DNA from: Cupriavidus pinatubonensis
Lineage (GTDB): Bacteria > Pseudomonadota > Gammaproteobacteria > Burkholderiales > Burkholderiaceae
Reading direction: 5' to 3'
Assembly (NCBI RefSeq): GCF_019602855.1
Contig: NZ_CP080767.1
Location: 2,046,001-2,110,000, forward strand
DNA: 64,000 nt
Shown: one piece after another, positions 36,136 to 46,035 of the stretch
How the letters are laid out: every line of letters starts with the position of its first letter
How positions within the stretch are numbered: position 1 is the stretch's first letter
Notes under the pieces: generated by a model
What the model was told of the DNA's origin: nothing
Databases searched by the model: none
The model's input: the letters and a program-made list of their open reading frames with translations, nothing else
Translations under genes and position numbers: made by a program

Positions 36136-36939
36136 TCAGCGCACGATGCCGCGCTGGGTGGCGGCGATGAAGTCGAGGAACGCGCGCAGCGGTTCTGCCG
36201 CGCTTGCATCGGCCTGGGCCAGCAGCGCAGCGATCTCGTTGCGCGCCTCGTCGAAACTGAGATCCGACTTGTACAGCAGCTTGTAGGCTTGGCGCAGGCC
36301 GGCAATCTGACCCGCGTCGAAGCCACGGCGACGCAAGCCTTCGACGTTGATGCCGTGCGGTGTGGCCTTGTTGCCGTTCTTGTCGCTCGCGGCGATCACG
36401 AACGGGGGCACGTCCTGCACCAGGGCCGACGCACCGCCCAGCATCGCATGCGCGCCGATGCGCACGAACTGGTGCACGCCGCTCATGCCGCCGAGGATGG
36501 CCCAGTCGCCCACTTCCACGTGGCCGGCGATCTGCGCATTGCTCGAGAACACCGTGTGGTTGCCCACCGTGCAGTCGTGCGCGATGTGCACGTACGCCAT
36601 GATCCAGTTGTCGCTGCCGATCGTGGTCACGCCACGATCCTGCACCGTTCCCGTATGGATCGTGGTGAACTCGCGGATGGTATTGCGATCGCCGATGTCG
36701 AGCCGCGTCGGCTCGTTACGGTACTTCATGTCCTGCGGCACGCCACCCACGGAAGCGTAAGGGCCGATGTTGTTGCCCTGGCCGATGGTGGTGTGTCCTT
36801 CCACCGTGGAATGTGCGCCGATATTCGTGCCGCTGCCGATCCGCACGTTCGGGCCGACAATGGAAAACGGGCCGACGGTCACGTCAGCCGCAAGTTCTGC
36901 TTTCGGATCGACCAGTGCGGTGGGATGGATTTGCGTCAT
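36136..36939 (-). CDS. lpxA: UDP-N-acetylglucosamine O-acyltransferase
   Basis: A 267-aa LpxA, the first enzyme of lipid A synthesis. The left-handed beta-helix is seen as hexapeptide repeats from residue 5 to about 190. The catalytic His121 lies in HIAHDCTVGNHTV and the conserved GGMSGVHQF follows. The C-terminal helical domain runs from about 195. It lies between fabZ and lpxB in the lpx block. Confidence 0.97.
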   Translation of the reverse strand: MTQIHPTALVDPKAELAADVTVGPFSIVGPNVRIGSGTNIGAHSTVEGHTTIGQGNNIGPYASVGGVPQDMKYRNEPTRLDIGDRNTIREFTTIHTGTVQDRGVTTIGSDNWIMAYVHIAHDCTVGNHTVFSSNAQIAGHVEVGDWAILGGMSGVHQFVRIGAHAMLGGASALVQDVPPFVIAASDKNGNKATPHGINVEGLRRRGFDAGQIAGLRQAYKLLYKSDLSFDEARNEIAALLAQADASAAEPLRAFLDFIAATQRGIVR

Positions 36940-37067
36940 ACGTCCTGTCCTGTTGGTCTGGTGTCTGGGGGCCTGGGGGCTGGGCCGCCCGGCCCAGGAA
37001 TGGCGGCATGTGGTGGCCTTTCAGGGCCTACCGCCGCCTTGCCCGCGGCGCGCCGCGGGCGCGGGAC

Positions 37068-37520
37068 TCAGGCGTCAGCCTGCTTGACAGTGCACATCAG
37101 TTCCGCTTCACACGCGACCTTCTCGTCCACTGTGGCAAACGCCTTGAACTTCCAGATGCCGCGGATATAGCGCTCCACGGTCACGTTCATGTGCAGTTGG
37201 TCCCCCGGATAGACGACCTGCTTGAAGCGCGCGCCGTCGATGCCGACGAAGTAATACAGCGCGCCTTCCTTGCGCTCCATGTCGGCGCCGAAGGTCAGCA
37301 GGCCGGCGGACTGGGCCAGCGCTTCCAGGATCATCACGCCAGGCATCACCGGCTGGCCGGGAAAATGTCCCTGGAAGAACGGCTCGTTGATCGTGACGTT
37401 CTTCAGCGTCTTGATTCGCTTCTGCGGTTCGAATTCGAGCACACGGTCCACCAGCAGCATCGGATAGCGATGCGGCAGCAGTTTCAGAATCTGGCGGATG
37501 TCGATCTCGGCGGCGGTCAT
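37068..37520 (-). CDS. fabZ: (3R)-hydroxymyristoyl-ACP dehydratase
   Basis: A 150-aa FabZ hotdog enzyme of fatty acid elongation. Catalytic His52 and Glu66 lie in [33 protein letters not shown] is the family N-terminus. It competes with LpxA/LpxD for hydroxyacyl-ACP, so its place in the lpx operon helps balance phospholipid and lipid A. The ATG at 37520 is used; the longer ORF overlaps lpxD. Confidence 0.97.
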
Positions 37521-37530
37521 GATGTTTCTC

Positions 37531-38619
37531 TTAGTCTTGTGAGGTTTGGGTCCCGGCGGACTGGCCGCGCAGGCGGCGCTCCAGTTGCATGACGCGTTCA
37601 CGCAGCTTGGTCAGGCCACGCACGATCGCGGCATTGCGCTCCCATTCGCCGTGTGGCAGGAACGGAAACACGCTGGTGAAGTGGCCACCGGGCTTTGTAA
37701 TGGATTTGGTGATCGAAGTCCCGCCGGACACCGTGGTGCGGTCGGCAATCTTCAGGTGCCCCGAGAAATTCGCGGCACCGCCGATCACGCAGAACCGGCC
37801 GATATGCGTACTGCCCGAGACTGCGGCGCAGCCGGCAATCACGGTATGCGCGCCGACGCGCACGTTGTGCGCGATCTGGACCTGGTTGTCGATCTTGCAG
37901 CCGTCTTCGATCACGGTGTCGGCCATCGCGCCACGGTCGATGGCGGTATTGGCGCCCACTTCGACATCGTTGCCGAGCACGGCGCGGCCGGTCTGCGGAA
38001 TCTTCACGTATTCAACGCCGGTGGGACCGATGTCGGGCGCAAAGCCGAACCCGTCCGCACCGATCACGACCCCGCTGTGCAGGATCGCGCGCGCGCCGAC
38101 CACACAATGGTGGTAGACCGACACATTGGCGTACAGCAGCGAGTCGTCGCCGATCTCGGCATGCGCGCCGACGAAGCTGTTCGCGACGATGCGCACGCGC
38201 TCGCCGATACGCGCACCGGACTCGATCACCACGTTCGGGCCGATAAAGCACGAAGCGGGAACCGTGACATCCGCAGCAACGCTGGCGCGCGGATCGATAC
38301 CCGTACGCGCGTCCTGGTTGGCCTTGTCGAAGCGCTGCGCAATCCGCGCGAAGCACACATACGGATTGCGCGCCACAAGCCAGTTGCGCCCGTCGGCCTG
38401 CCCTTCGGCGCGGATGCGCTCCAGGTCCGCCGCGGACACGATCACCGCGCCAGCCGCGGACGACAACGCCTGGGCAAGGTACAGCGGATTGGAGAGGAAC
38501 GAGAGTTCGCCGGAACCGGCCTGATCCAGCGGAGCCAGGCCGATGATCGCGAGGTCGGGATCACCCACAACCTGCGCGCCGTTTTCGGTGGCGAGCTGCC
38601 CCAGTGTGGGTGTCTGCAT
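37531..38619 (-). CDS. lpxD: UDP-3-O-(3-hydroxymyristoyl)glucosamine N-acyltransferase
   Basis: A 362-aa LpxD, adding the second acyl chain in lipid A synthesis. An N-terminal UDP-binding domain ([19 protein letters not shown]) precedes hexapeptide repeats from about 105 to 320. The catalytic His251 sits in [16 protein letters not shown]-terminal helix ([17 protein letters not shown]) closes the trimer. It is located 10 bp upstream of fabZ and downstream of ompH. Confidence 0.97.
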
Positions 38620-38653
38620 GGCGGTACTTCCTGAAAAAAGAACGGCCAGCGGC

Positions 38654-39181
38654 TTACTTGCCGCCAGCGTTCAGCGCCTTCATCACATCGTCCGTGATGT
38701 CGATGCGCGGGTTCACGTACACCGCTTCCTGCACGATCAGATCGTACTTGCGCTGCTCGGCCAGCGAGCGGATCACTCGGTTGGCGCGTTCGAGCACCTG
38801 CGCCAGTTCCTCATTGCGGCGCTGGTTCAGGTCTTCACGGAATTCACGTTGCTTGCGCTGGAATTCGCGGTCCAGGTCGGCGACTTCGCGCTGGCGACGC
38901 TGACGGTCCGAATCGGCCAGCACGGCTGTATCCTTGTCCAGCTTGTCGGCCATGCCCTTGATCTTCTGGGCCATGTCCTGCAGTTCGCGGTCGCGCTTGG
39001 AGAATTCCTGCTCGAGCTTGACCTGAGCCGCCTTCGCTGGCTGCGAATCGCGCAGGATCCGCTCGGAATTCACGGCGGCAATGCGGGCTTCCTGAGCCAT
39101 TGCCGGAGCCGCGGCACACAGCGCTGCAGCTGCCACAGCGGCGGCGCTCAGGGATTTGACCAGTTTGGATTTTGTATTCAT
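38654..39181 (-). CDS. OmpH/Skp-family periplasmic chaperone
   Basis: A 175-aa Skp-like chaperone that carries outer membrane proteins across the periplasm. Residues 1-29 form a signal peptide with cleavage after AMA. The mature part begins RIAAVNSERILRDSQPAKAA and continues as a long charged coiled coil (QDMAQKIKGMADKLDKDTAV), the Skp tentacle. It is encoded directly after bamA, its functional partner. Confidence 0.94.
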   Translation of the reverse strand: MNTKSKLVKSLSAAAVAAAALCAAAPAMAQEARIAAVNSERILRDSQPAKAAQVKLEQEFSKRDRELQDMAQKIKGMADKLDKDTAVLADSDRQRRQREVADLDREFQRKQREFREDLNQRRNEELAQVLERANRVIRSLAEQRKYDLIVQEAVYVNPRIDITDDVMKALNAGGK

Positions 39182-39202
39182 GAAACAGATCCTTTTACAG
39201 AA

Positions 39203-41533
39203 TCAGAACGCAGTGCCGATCTGGAACTGGAAGCGCTGAACCTTGTCGGTATTGTCCTTCTTCAGCGGGAAGCCCATGCTGATCTTCAGCGGACCGATCG
39301 GCGACAACCACGACATACCGAAACCGGTGGAATACTTCAGCTCGCTGAACGACAGCGGTGCACCTTCCTGATACACGTTACCGAAGTCGAAGAACGTGAA
39401 GAGACGCAGCGTACGATCCACACCCGAACCCGGCAGCGGGAAGATGAATTCGACGTTACCGATCATCTTGGACGCGCCACCGACAGGGTTGCCGTTCTGG
39501 TCCTTCGGACCCAGCGTGCTGGTCTGGTAGCCGCGCACCGAGCCGATACCACCGGCATAGAAGTACTTGTACACCGGGAACGGCGTGTTGCCGTAGCCAT
39601 GGCCGTAGGCGACTTCACCGTTAAGGGCCAGCGTGAAGGCCTTCGAAATCGGATAGAAGTACTGCTGCTGAACGCTGGCACGGTAGTACTGCACGTCGCC
39701 GCCCGGGATGCCGACTTCCAGGTTGGCCTGCGTGTAGGGGCCCTTGGTCGGCACGAGCGCCGAGTCACGGCGGTCACGCGCCCAGCCGATCGTGAACGGA
39801 AAGTTGTTGATCGGCGAAGCCGTGCCGGTCGTCTGGCCTGCCGGCATCTTGCCGATGTCGTGCAGGAACTTCACGTACTGGCTCGGCGTGTTCGGCGACA
39901 CCGAGATACGGGTCCATTCGTAGCCGATGCCGAAGAAAACGGTATCGACTTCCGAGAACGGCACACCGAACTTGAAGCCGCCGCCGGCCGTTTCGATCTT
40001 GTAGTCCTGGTCGCCCGTGTAGTACAGCGGGCGGGACGTACGGTAGTAGACGTCAGTCGAGCGGCTGATGCCGTCCACCGTGAAATACGGGTCGTACTGC
40101 GTCAGCGCGATGGTACGGAACGACTTGGCGGTGTTCACGTCCAGACCGAGACTGGTACCGGAACCGAACACGTTGTCCTGGCGCAGGCCAGCCTGCAGCA
40201 CCAGCTTGTCCGTGGACGAGAAGCCCACGCCGAGGCTGATCTGGCCGGTCGGCTTCTCGGTCACGTTGACGTTCACATCGACCTGGTCGGGCGCGCCCGG
40301 CACGTCTTCAGTGGTGATGTTGGTGTCGGTGAAGTAGCCCGTGCGGTTGATACGCGCCTGCGACTGCGTCAGCTTCTCGCTGTCGAACCAGGAGCTTTCC
40401 ATCTGCCGCATTTCACGGCGCACCACTTCGTCGCGGGTCTTGCTGTTGCCGACCACGTTGACGCGGCGCACATACACGCGGCGGCCCGGGTCGACCATCA
40501 GCGTCAGCGCGACTTCACGCTTTTCCTGGTCGATCTGCGGCTGCGGGTTGATCGTGGTGAACGCATAGCCATAGGTGCCGAGCAGGTCGGTAATGGACTT
40601 GGTGCTTGCCGTCAGCTTCTCGGACGAGAAAATGTCGCCCTTCTTCAGCTGCAGCAGCTTTTCCATTTCCTCCTGCTTGCCCAGCAGTTCGCCGGCGAGA
40701 CGGATATCGGACACCTTGTACTGTTCGCCTTCCTTGATGTTCAGCGTCAGGTAGATGTCCTTCTTGTCCGGCGTGATCGACACCTGCGTCGACTCGATGG
40801 CGAATTCCAGGTAGCCGCGGTTCAGGTAGTACGAACGCAGTGCTTCCAGGTCAGCCGTGAGCTTCTGCTTGGAATAGAGGTCGTTCTTGGTGTACCAGGA
40901 CAGCCAGTTCGGCGTCGACAACTGCATCTCGTCGCGCAGCGTGCTTTCCTTGAAAGCCTTGTTGCCGACGATATTGATCTGCTTGATCTTGGCGACCGGG
41001 CCTTCTTCCACGTTGAACACCACCGACACGCGGTTGCGGTCCACCGGCGTCACCGTGGTCTGCACGTCGGCCGCGTAGTAGCCGCGGGCCACGTACTGGC
41101 GCTTGAGTTCCTGCTCGGCCTTGTCGATCAGGGCCTTGTCGTAGTAACGCGCTTCAGCAACGCCCACGGCACGCAGCGAGCGGCGCAGCGTGTCCTTGTC
41201 GAATTCCTTGATGCCGACGAACTCAAGCTGCGAAATGGCGGGACGTTCTTCGACCTGCACGACCAGCACACCCTCTTCGGCGCGGATCTGCACGTCCTTG
41301 AAGAAACCGGTGTTATACAGCGCGCGGATGGCGTCGGCGCCCTTGTCGTCGGTGAACGTTTCGCCGACGCGGACCGGAAGGTAGCCGAAGACCGTACCAG
41401 GTTCCACGCGTTGCAGGCCCTCAACACGGATGTCCTTGACGACAAACGGATCGGCGGCCCAGCCCGCCGGGCTCCAGGCTGCAATAACGGCACTCGCGAG
41501 CAAGCCCAGCGAGACGCGCTTATGTCTGATCAA
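39203..41533 (-). CDS. bamA: outer membrane protein assembly factor BamA
   Basis: A 776-aa Omp85 protein that inserts beta-barrels into the outer membrane. A signal peptide (about 1-27) precedes five POTRA domains (about 28-350) and a 16-strand barrel ending in Phe (FQFQIGTAF). The barrel has the conserved VRGYQ loop (GSVRGYQTSTLGP). I favour a TTG start at 41533, because GAGGGG lies 7 nt upstream and the signal peptide then begins MIRHKRVS. An ATG at 41557 with GGAG upstream is a credible alternative. It sits between rseP and ompH. Confidence 0.95.
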   Translation of the reverse strand: MIRHKRVSLGLLASAVIAAWSPAGWAADPFVVKDIRVEGLQRVEPGTVFGYLPVRVGETFTDDKGADAIRALYNTGFFKDVQIRAEEGVLVVQVEERPAISQLEFVGIKEFDKDTLRRSLRAVGVAEARYYDKALIDKAEQELKRQYVARGYYAADVQTTVTPVDRNRVSVVFNVEEGPVAKIKQINIVGNKAFKESTLRDEMQLSTPNWLSWYTKNDLYSKQKLTADLEALRSYYLNRGYLEFAIESTQVSITPDKKDIYLTLNIKEGEQYKVSDIRLAGELLGKQEEMEKLLQLKKGDIFSSEKLTASTKSITDLLGTYGYAFTTINPQPQIDQEKREVALTLMVDPGRRVYVRRVNVVGNSKTRDEVVRREMRQMESSWFDSEKLTQSQARINRTGYFTDTNITTEDVPGAPDQVDVNVNVTEKPTGQISLGVGFSSTDKLVLQAGLRQDNVFGSGTSLGLDVNTAKSFRTIALTQYDPYFTVDGISRSTDVYYRTSRPLYYTGDQDYKIETAGGGFKFGVPFSEVDTVFFGIGYEWTRISVSPNTPSQYVKFLHDIGKMPAGQTTGTASPINNFPFTIGWARDRRDSALVPTKGPYTQANLEVGIPGGDVQYYRASVQQQYFYPISKAFTLALNGEVAYGHGYGNTPFPVYKYFYAGGIGSVRGYQTSTLGPKDQNGNPVGGASKMIGNVEFIFPLPGSGVDRTLRLFTFFDFGNVYQEGAPLSFSELKYSTGFGMSWLSPIGPLKISMGFPLKKDNTDKVQRFQFQIGTAF

Positions 41534-41655
41534 TCTTGATCCCCTCTTTGATTCCATCCAGGATTGCGCTCCGATGCTTCGTGGGACTGCGCCTGTCAAT
41601 AGCATCCCGGGCGACGGTGTCGGCAACACGATCGCCCTGTTTGCCAGTACTGCTC

Positions 41656-43047
41656 CTAGCCATTGGCCAGGAACATCCGGCTGACGTCATTGAACAAAGC
41701 GAGCGAAGTCAGGAGCAAGATGCAGGCGATGCCTACCTTCTGCAGCATTGCCTGCCAGTGGTCTGGGACGGCCCTGCCAGTCAAAAATTCCACGCAATAA
41801 TACAGCAAATGCCCCCCGTCCAGAACCGGAATAGGTAACAAATTCAGCACGCCGAGGCTGACGCTGACCAGCGCCAGGAAGCTGACGAAGGCCTGCAGCC
41901 CGAGGTGGGCGGCACGTCCGGCGTAGTCCGCCACGGTCAGCGGGCCGCTCAGGTTCTGCAGCGAAGCCTGGCCGATCAGCATCTTGCCGAGCAGCTTTAG
42001 CGACAGCGCGCTGGTGTTCCAGACCTGCCCGACGGCACGGTCCAGAGCCTGAACCGGGGCGTAGCGGACGGTCTCCATCTCCACCGCCTGGGTAAGCGCC
42101 GCACCCAGCTTGCCGGCCGGCGCCGCCCCAGACGCCTCGCCGTCCCGAGGCGGTGCAGTATCAAGCGTGACGGGAATATCCAGCCGTTGGCCATTGCGTT
42201 CGATGCCGAGCGCCACGCGCTGGCCCGGCTGCGCCCGCACCGCCTTGATCAGTTCCGAGGCCTGCGTCAGCGGCTTGCCCTGCCAAGCCACCACCCGGTC
42301 GCCGGCCTTCAGGCCGGCTCGCTCCGCGGCCGAACCCGCCATGACCTCGGTGATCGTCACGGGGCCGCCCTTGAGCGACAGGCCTAGCGTGGCCAATGGA
42401 TCCTGTTCCGGATTGCTGCCGGTGCTGGGCAGACGTGCCAGTGTCAGGTCGCGCTCGCTGCCATCGGATCCGCGTACACGCAGCACCGCGCGGGCATCGC
42501 CGAACCCTTCGGCAAATACCGCCATACGCAGTTCGTTCCAGGAGCGCACGGCCTCTTCCCTGCCGTTGGCCTGCAATGACAGCACCCGGTCGCCCTCACG
42601 CACACCAGCCTCGGCGGCCATGGTGCCGGCTGCGGGCGTTGCCAGGATCGGCGCGGGCTCGCGCATGCCGCCTGTAAAAAGGCCGAAATACAGCACGATC
42701 GCCAGCGCAAAGTTGGCTAGCGGTCCGGCGGCGACAATGATGAAGCGCTTCCCGACGGGCTGCCGGTTGAACGCGCGCGGCAGTTCCGCCGGGTCGATCG
42801 GCGCGTCGTGCTGCGGGTCACGTTCACGCTCATCGAGCATCTTGACGTAGCCGCCAAGCGGAATGGCCGCGACGGTCCATTCGGTGCGGTCCCGCCCCTT
42901 GGAGATCCAGCGAAGCAGCGGCCGGCCGAAGCCGATCGAAAACCGCAGCACCTTGACTCCGCAAGCGCGCGCAGCAAGGTAGTGGCCCATCTCGTGGACG
43001 AAGATCAGCACACAGAGGGCGACGACAAAAGCGATTACGGTTTGCAT
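41656..43047 (-). CDS. rseP: site-2 protease RseP
   Basis: A 463-aa intramembrane zinc protease that cleaves anti-sigma factors such as RseA in the envelope stress response. The zinc motif H18-E19-x-x-H22 lies in the first helix (FVHEMGHYLAARA), and the third ligand Asp is in LLPIPVLDGG. Two periplasmic PDZ domains lie between (about 125-300). Its position before bamA links envelope stress sensing with outer membrane assembly. Confidence 0.96.
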   Translation of the reverse strand: MQTVIAFVVALCVLIFVHEMGHYLAARACGVKVLRFSIGFGRPLLRWISKGRDRTEWTVAAIPLGGYVKMLDERERDPQHDAPIDPAELPRAFNRQPVGKRFIIVAAGPLANFALAIVLYFGLFTGGMREPAPILATPAAGTMAAEAGVREGDRVLSLQANGREEAVRSWNELRMAVFAEGFGDARAVLRVRGSDGSERDLTLARLPSTGSNPEQDPLATLGLSLKGGPVTITEVMAGSAAERAGLKAGDRVVAWQGKPLTQASELIKAVRAQPGQRVALGIERNGQRLDIPVTLDTAPPRDGEASGAAPAGKLGAALTQAVEMETVRYAPVQALDRAVGQVWNTSALSLKLLGKMLIGQASLQNLSGPLTVADYAGRAAHLGLQAFVSFLALVSVSLGVLNLLPIPVLDGGHLLYYCVEFLTGRAVPDHWQAMLQKVGIACILLLTSLALFNDVSRMFLANG

Positions 43048-43151
43048 GGCAGGTCGTCAGGAAAGTTGGCAGGGCCGGGGGGCAGGTCGCGATGGCATAG
43101 GCGCCGGTCGCGGCGGCAATACCATTGTCGCAGATGCCACCGGCCCCGCCG

Positions 43152-44339
43152 TCAGCGGACGGCGCTTGTTGTCACGTCCTGCAGACATGCACGCGCGGAC
43201 TGTCGCGCCAACTGGTCGGCCTCGAGCACGCATTCGAGCGAGTCAGCCGCACCATGGGGTGCTTTTTCCAGCACGTTGCCGACGATCCTGGCGATGTCGG
43301 TGAAGCGGATGCCGCCCTGCAGGAATGCTTCGACAGCCACCTCATTGGCGGCATTGAGTACGGCCGGCGCCACACCGCCGGCACGAAGCGCGTCGAAGGC
43401 AAGCGCCAGGCAAGGAAATCGCACCAGATCCGGTTTCTCGAAATTCAGGGCTCCGGCCAGCGTCAGGTCAAGCGGAGAAACCCCTGCATCGATCCGCTCC
43501 GGATAAGCCAGCCCATAGGCGATCGGAGTGCGCATGTCGGGATTGCCGAGTTGGGCAAGCACCGATCCGTCGCGGTAGGCAACCATCGAATGCACGATGC
43601 TTTGCGGATGAATCAGCACTTCGATGTGCTCGGCCGGCGCCCCGAACAGCCAATGGGCCTCGATGACTTCCAGGCCCTTGTTCATCATGGTCGCCGAGTC
43701 CACCGAGATCTTGCGACCCATCACCCAGTTCGGATGGGCGCAGGCCTGGTCCGGGGTAATGTCGTGGAGCGTCGCCGGATCGCGCGTACGGAATGGGCCG
43801 CCCGAAGCGGTCAACACGACCTTGGCAACGCCTGCCCGATAACGCTGATCGTTCGCCGGCAGGCACTGGAAGATGGCATTGTGTTCGCTGTCGATCGGCA
43901 GCAGCGTGGCGCCGTGTTCGCGGACCGCATCCATGAAGATGCGCCCGGACATGACCAGCGCTTCTTTGTTGGCCAGCAGCACGCGCTTGCCGGCGCGCGC
44001 CGCTGCCAGCGTCGGACGCAGCCCCGCTGCACCGACGATCGCAGCCATGACCGAATCGGTCTGCGCGTCGCTGGCCACCGATTCCAGCGCGGCTTCGCCG
44101 TGGCTGACTTCGGTCTTGACACCGGCCATGCGCAGCAGCGCTTCCAGTTCGGCTGCGGCTTCCGACGTCCCCACCACAGCGCGGGCGGGGCGAAACTCGA
44201 TGCAACTCGCCGCGAGCTTCTGCACCTGCCGATGTGCGGTGAGGGCATGCACCGCATACCGGTCGGCGTGGCGCCGTACGACGTCGAGCGTGCTTTCGCC
44301 GATCGAGCCAGTAGCGCCCAGGATGGTAATTCGATGCAT
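43152..44339 (-). CDS. dxr: 1-deoxy-D-xylulose-5-phosphate reductoisomerase
   Basis: A 395-aa Dxr that makes 2-C-methylerythritol 4-phosphate in the non-mevalonate isoprenoid pathway. NADPH-binding motif LGATGSIGEST is at residues 6-16. The metal/substrate region reads LLPIDSEHNAIFQ, followed by LTASGGPFR and the conserved NWVMGRKISVDSATMMNKG. It feeds undecaprenyl phosphate synthesis by uppS in the same block. Confidence 0.97.
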   Translation of the reverse strand: MHRITILGATGSIGESTLDVVRRHADRYAVHALTAHRQVQKLAASCIEFRPARAVVGTSEAAAELEALLRMAGVKTEVSHGEAALESVASDAQTDSVMAAIVGAAGLRPTLAAARAGKRVLLANKEALVMSGRIFMDAVREHGATLLPIDSEHNAIFQCLPANDQRYRAGVAKVVLTASGGPFRTRDPATLHDITPDQACAHPNWVMGRKISVDSATMMNKGLEVIEAHWLFGAPAEHIEVLIHPQSIVHSMVAYRDGSVLAQLGNPDMRTPIAYGLAYPERIDAGVSPLDLTLAGALNFEKPDLVRFPCLALAFDALRAGGVAPAVLNAANEVAVEAFLQGGIRFTDIARIVGNVLEKAPHGAADSLECVLEADQLARQSARACLQDVTTSAVR

Positions 44340-44356
44340 ATCAGAACAGAGCAGCT

Positions 44357-45178
44357 TCAGAAATAGGTCACCATCAGCGCGGCCAGCGGGAACACCGGCA
44401 CCAGCGCGTCAATGCGGTCCAGCACGCCGCCGTGGCCAGGCAACAGCCGGCTGCTGTCCTTCATGCCGACCTGCCGCTTGAGCAGCGACTCGAACAGGTC
44501 ACCGACGATGCTCGCCGCAACCAGCAGCGTGGTCAAGAGGGCGACGAGCGCAAGGCCACCGCGGTCGGCCATCACGGAGAACCAGGTCGGAGCAAAGGCA
44601 TGGGTGGCGGCCAGACCCAGGCCGATCAGCATGGCGAGCAGCCAGCCGCCGATCGCGCCCTCCCACGACTTGCCTGGGCTGATGGAAGGGGCGAGCTTGC
44701 GCCGCCCGATGGCCTTGCCGACAAAATAGGCGCCGATATCCGCCGCCCACACCAGCACGGCCGCTGTCAGCAATACGCCAATGCCGGCGCTGCGCAGGAT
44801 CATGATGGCGTGCCCGAATGCGGGAAGCATGATGAGGCCGAGGATGGCGCCCAGCACCGTGAAACCCGGCGTCGCAGTCCGCACGCCGCGCGCGAGCAGT
44901 ACAAGCGCCACGCCCCAGCAGACCACGGCGGCCTCCAGCAGCCTGGTCAGGCCATGGCGGTCCGGCAGGTCATGCCAGCCAATCAAGGCGAGCAGGCAGG
45001 CCACGGCGTACACGTACGGCCAGGCGCCGCGCAGCCCGATGAGCCGCCCGAACTCCCAGCCGCCAAGCAGCACGATCACGGCGACCAGCCCGGCCAGCGC
45101 CGAGGGCGGTGCCAGGAACAGGATCGGCAGGATCAGCAGCAACAGGCACAGGGCGGTGATGACGCGGGTGAGAAGCAT
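44357..45178 (-). CDS. cdsA: phosphatidate cytidylyltransferase
   Basis: A 273-aa membrane enzyme that makes CDP-diacylglycerol from phosphatidic acid and CTP. Eight or so hydrophobic helices fill the length. The signature near the C-terminus is visible as KRQVGMKDSSRLLPGHGGVLDR, in which KD-x4-PGHGG-x-x-DR is diagnostic. It lies between uppS and dxr, the usual proteobacterial order. Confidence 0.95.
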   Translation of the reverse strand: MLLTRVITALCLLLLILPILFLAPPSALAGLVAVIVLLGGWEFGRLIGLRGAWPYVYAVACLLALIGWHDLPDRHGLTRLLEAAVVCWGVALVLLARGVRTATPGFTVLGAILGLIMLPAFGHAIMILRSAGIGVLLTAAVLVWAADIGAYFVGKAIGRRKLAPSISPGKSWEGAIGGWLLAMLIGLGLAATHAFAPTWFSVMADRGGLALVALLTTLLVAASIVGDLFESLLKRQVGMKDSSRLLPGHGGVLDRIDALVPVFPLAALMVTYF

Positions 45179-45216
45179 GCGCTGCTAGTCCCGTGGAAAG
45201 TTGAATGACCTGCCGC

Positions 45217-45987
45217 TCAGGCAGTGCCGGACAGCCCCGGCGCCACCAGCTGCGCGCTGGTGCGGCCAAAGCGGCGTTCGCGCTGGCGGTACGAGGCAAA
45301 GGCCTTGTCCAGCTCGGCCGCGTCGAAGTCCGGCCAGAAGACATCGGTGAAGTACAGCTCGGAATAGGCGAGCTGCCACAACAGGAAATTGCTGATGCGC
45401 TGTTCGCCGCCGGTGCGGATGAACAGGTCTGGCTCCGGCGCGTAGGACATCGCCAGGTGCGGCGCCAGCACCGATTCGTCGATCGATTCGGGATCGAGCA
45501 TCGGCGAGCGGGCCAGCATCTTGCGCATGGCCTGCAGCAGGTCCCATCGGCCGCCGTAGTTGGCGGCAATGGTCACCGTCATGCCGGTGTTGCCGGCGGT
45601 GCGCGCCTCGGCATCCTTGATCAGCTGCTGGATGCGGGGACTGAACCTGCTCAGATCTCCCACCACGCGCAAGCGGATGCTGTTCGCATGCATCTTGACC
45701 ACCTCGCGGCGCAAGGCAGTCATGAACAGGCGCATCAGGAACGATACCTCGTCGGCAGGACGACGCCAGTTCTCGGAGCTGAACGCGAACAGCGTCAGGA
45801 ACTGCACGCCGCGCGCGGCGCTGGCCTCGACCACCGCCCGAACGGCATCCAGCCCGCGGCTGTGACCGGCCACGCGTGGCAGATGGCGCTGCGTCGCCCA
45901 GCGGCCGTTGCCATCCATGATGATGGCAACGTGGCGGGGCACATAGGTACTGTCGGGGACGGCGAGCGTAGAACTGATGTGCTGCAT
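45217..45987 (-). CDS. uppS: isoprenyl (undecaprenyl) diphosphate synthase
   Basis: A 256-aa cis-prenyltransferase that builds undecaprenyl diphosphate, the lipid carrier for peptidoglycan and O-antigen. Catalytic Asp25 lies in IIMDGNGRWA; FSSENWRRP and DLFIRTGGEQRISNFLLWQ are family motifs. I use the ATG at 45987 (MQHISST); the ATG at 46020 would add 11 residues and cannot be excluded, as neither has a strong ribosome binding site. Confidence 0.93.
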   Translation of the reverse strand: MQHISSTLAVPDSTYVPRHVAIIMDGNGRWATQRHLPRVAGHSRGLDAVRAVVEASAARGVQFLTLFAFSSENWRRPADEVSFLMRLFMTALRREVVKMHANSIRLRVVGDLSRFSPRIQQLIKDAEARTAGNTGMTVTIAANYGGRWDLLQAMRKMLARSPMLDPESIDESVLAPHLAMSYAPEPDLFIRTGGEQRISNFLLWQLAYSELYFTDVFWPDFDAAELDKAFASYRQRERRFGRTSAQLVAPGLSGTA

Positions 45988-46035
45988 GATGGCAGACGAC
46001 ACTGAAGGTCCCGGCGGCATAGCGCCGGGAAACCG

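Noticed and set aside
38543..41539. 998-aa plus-strand open frame opposite lpxD, ompH and bamA
   Set aside because: It is a high-GC antisense shadow: it has no domain, no ribosome binding site support and covers three clear minus-strand genes.
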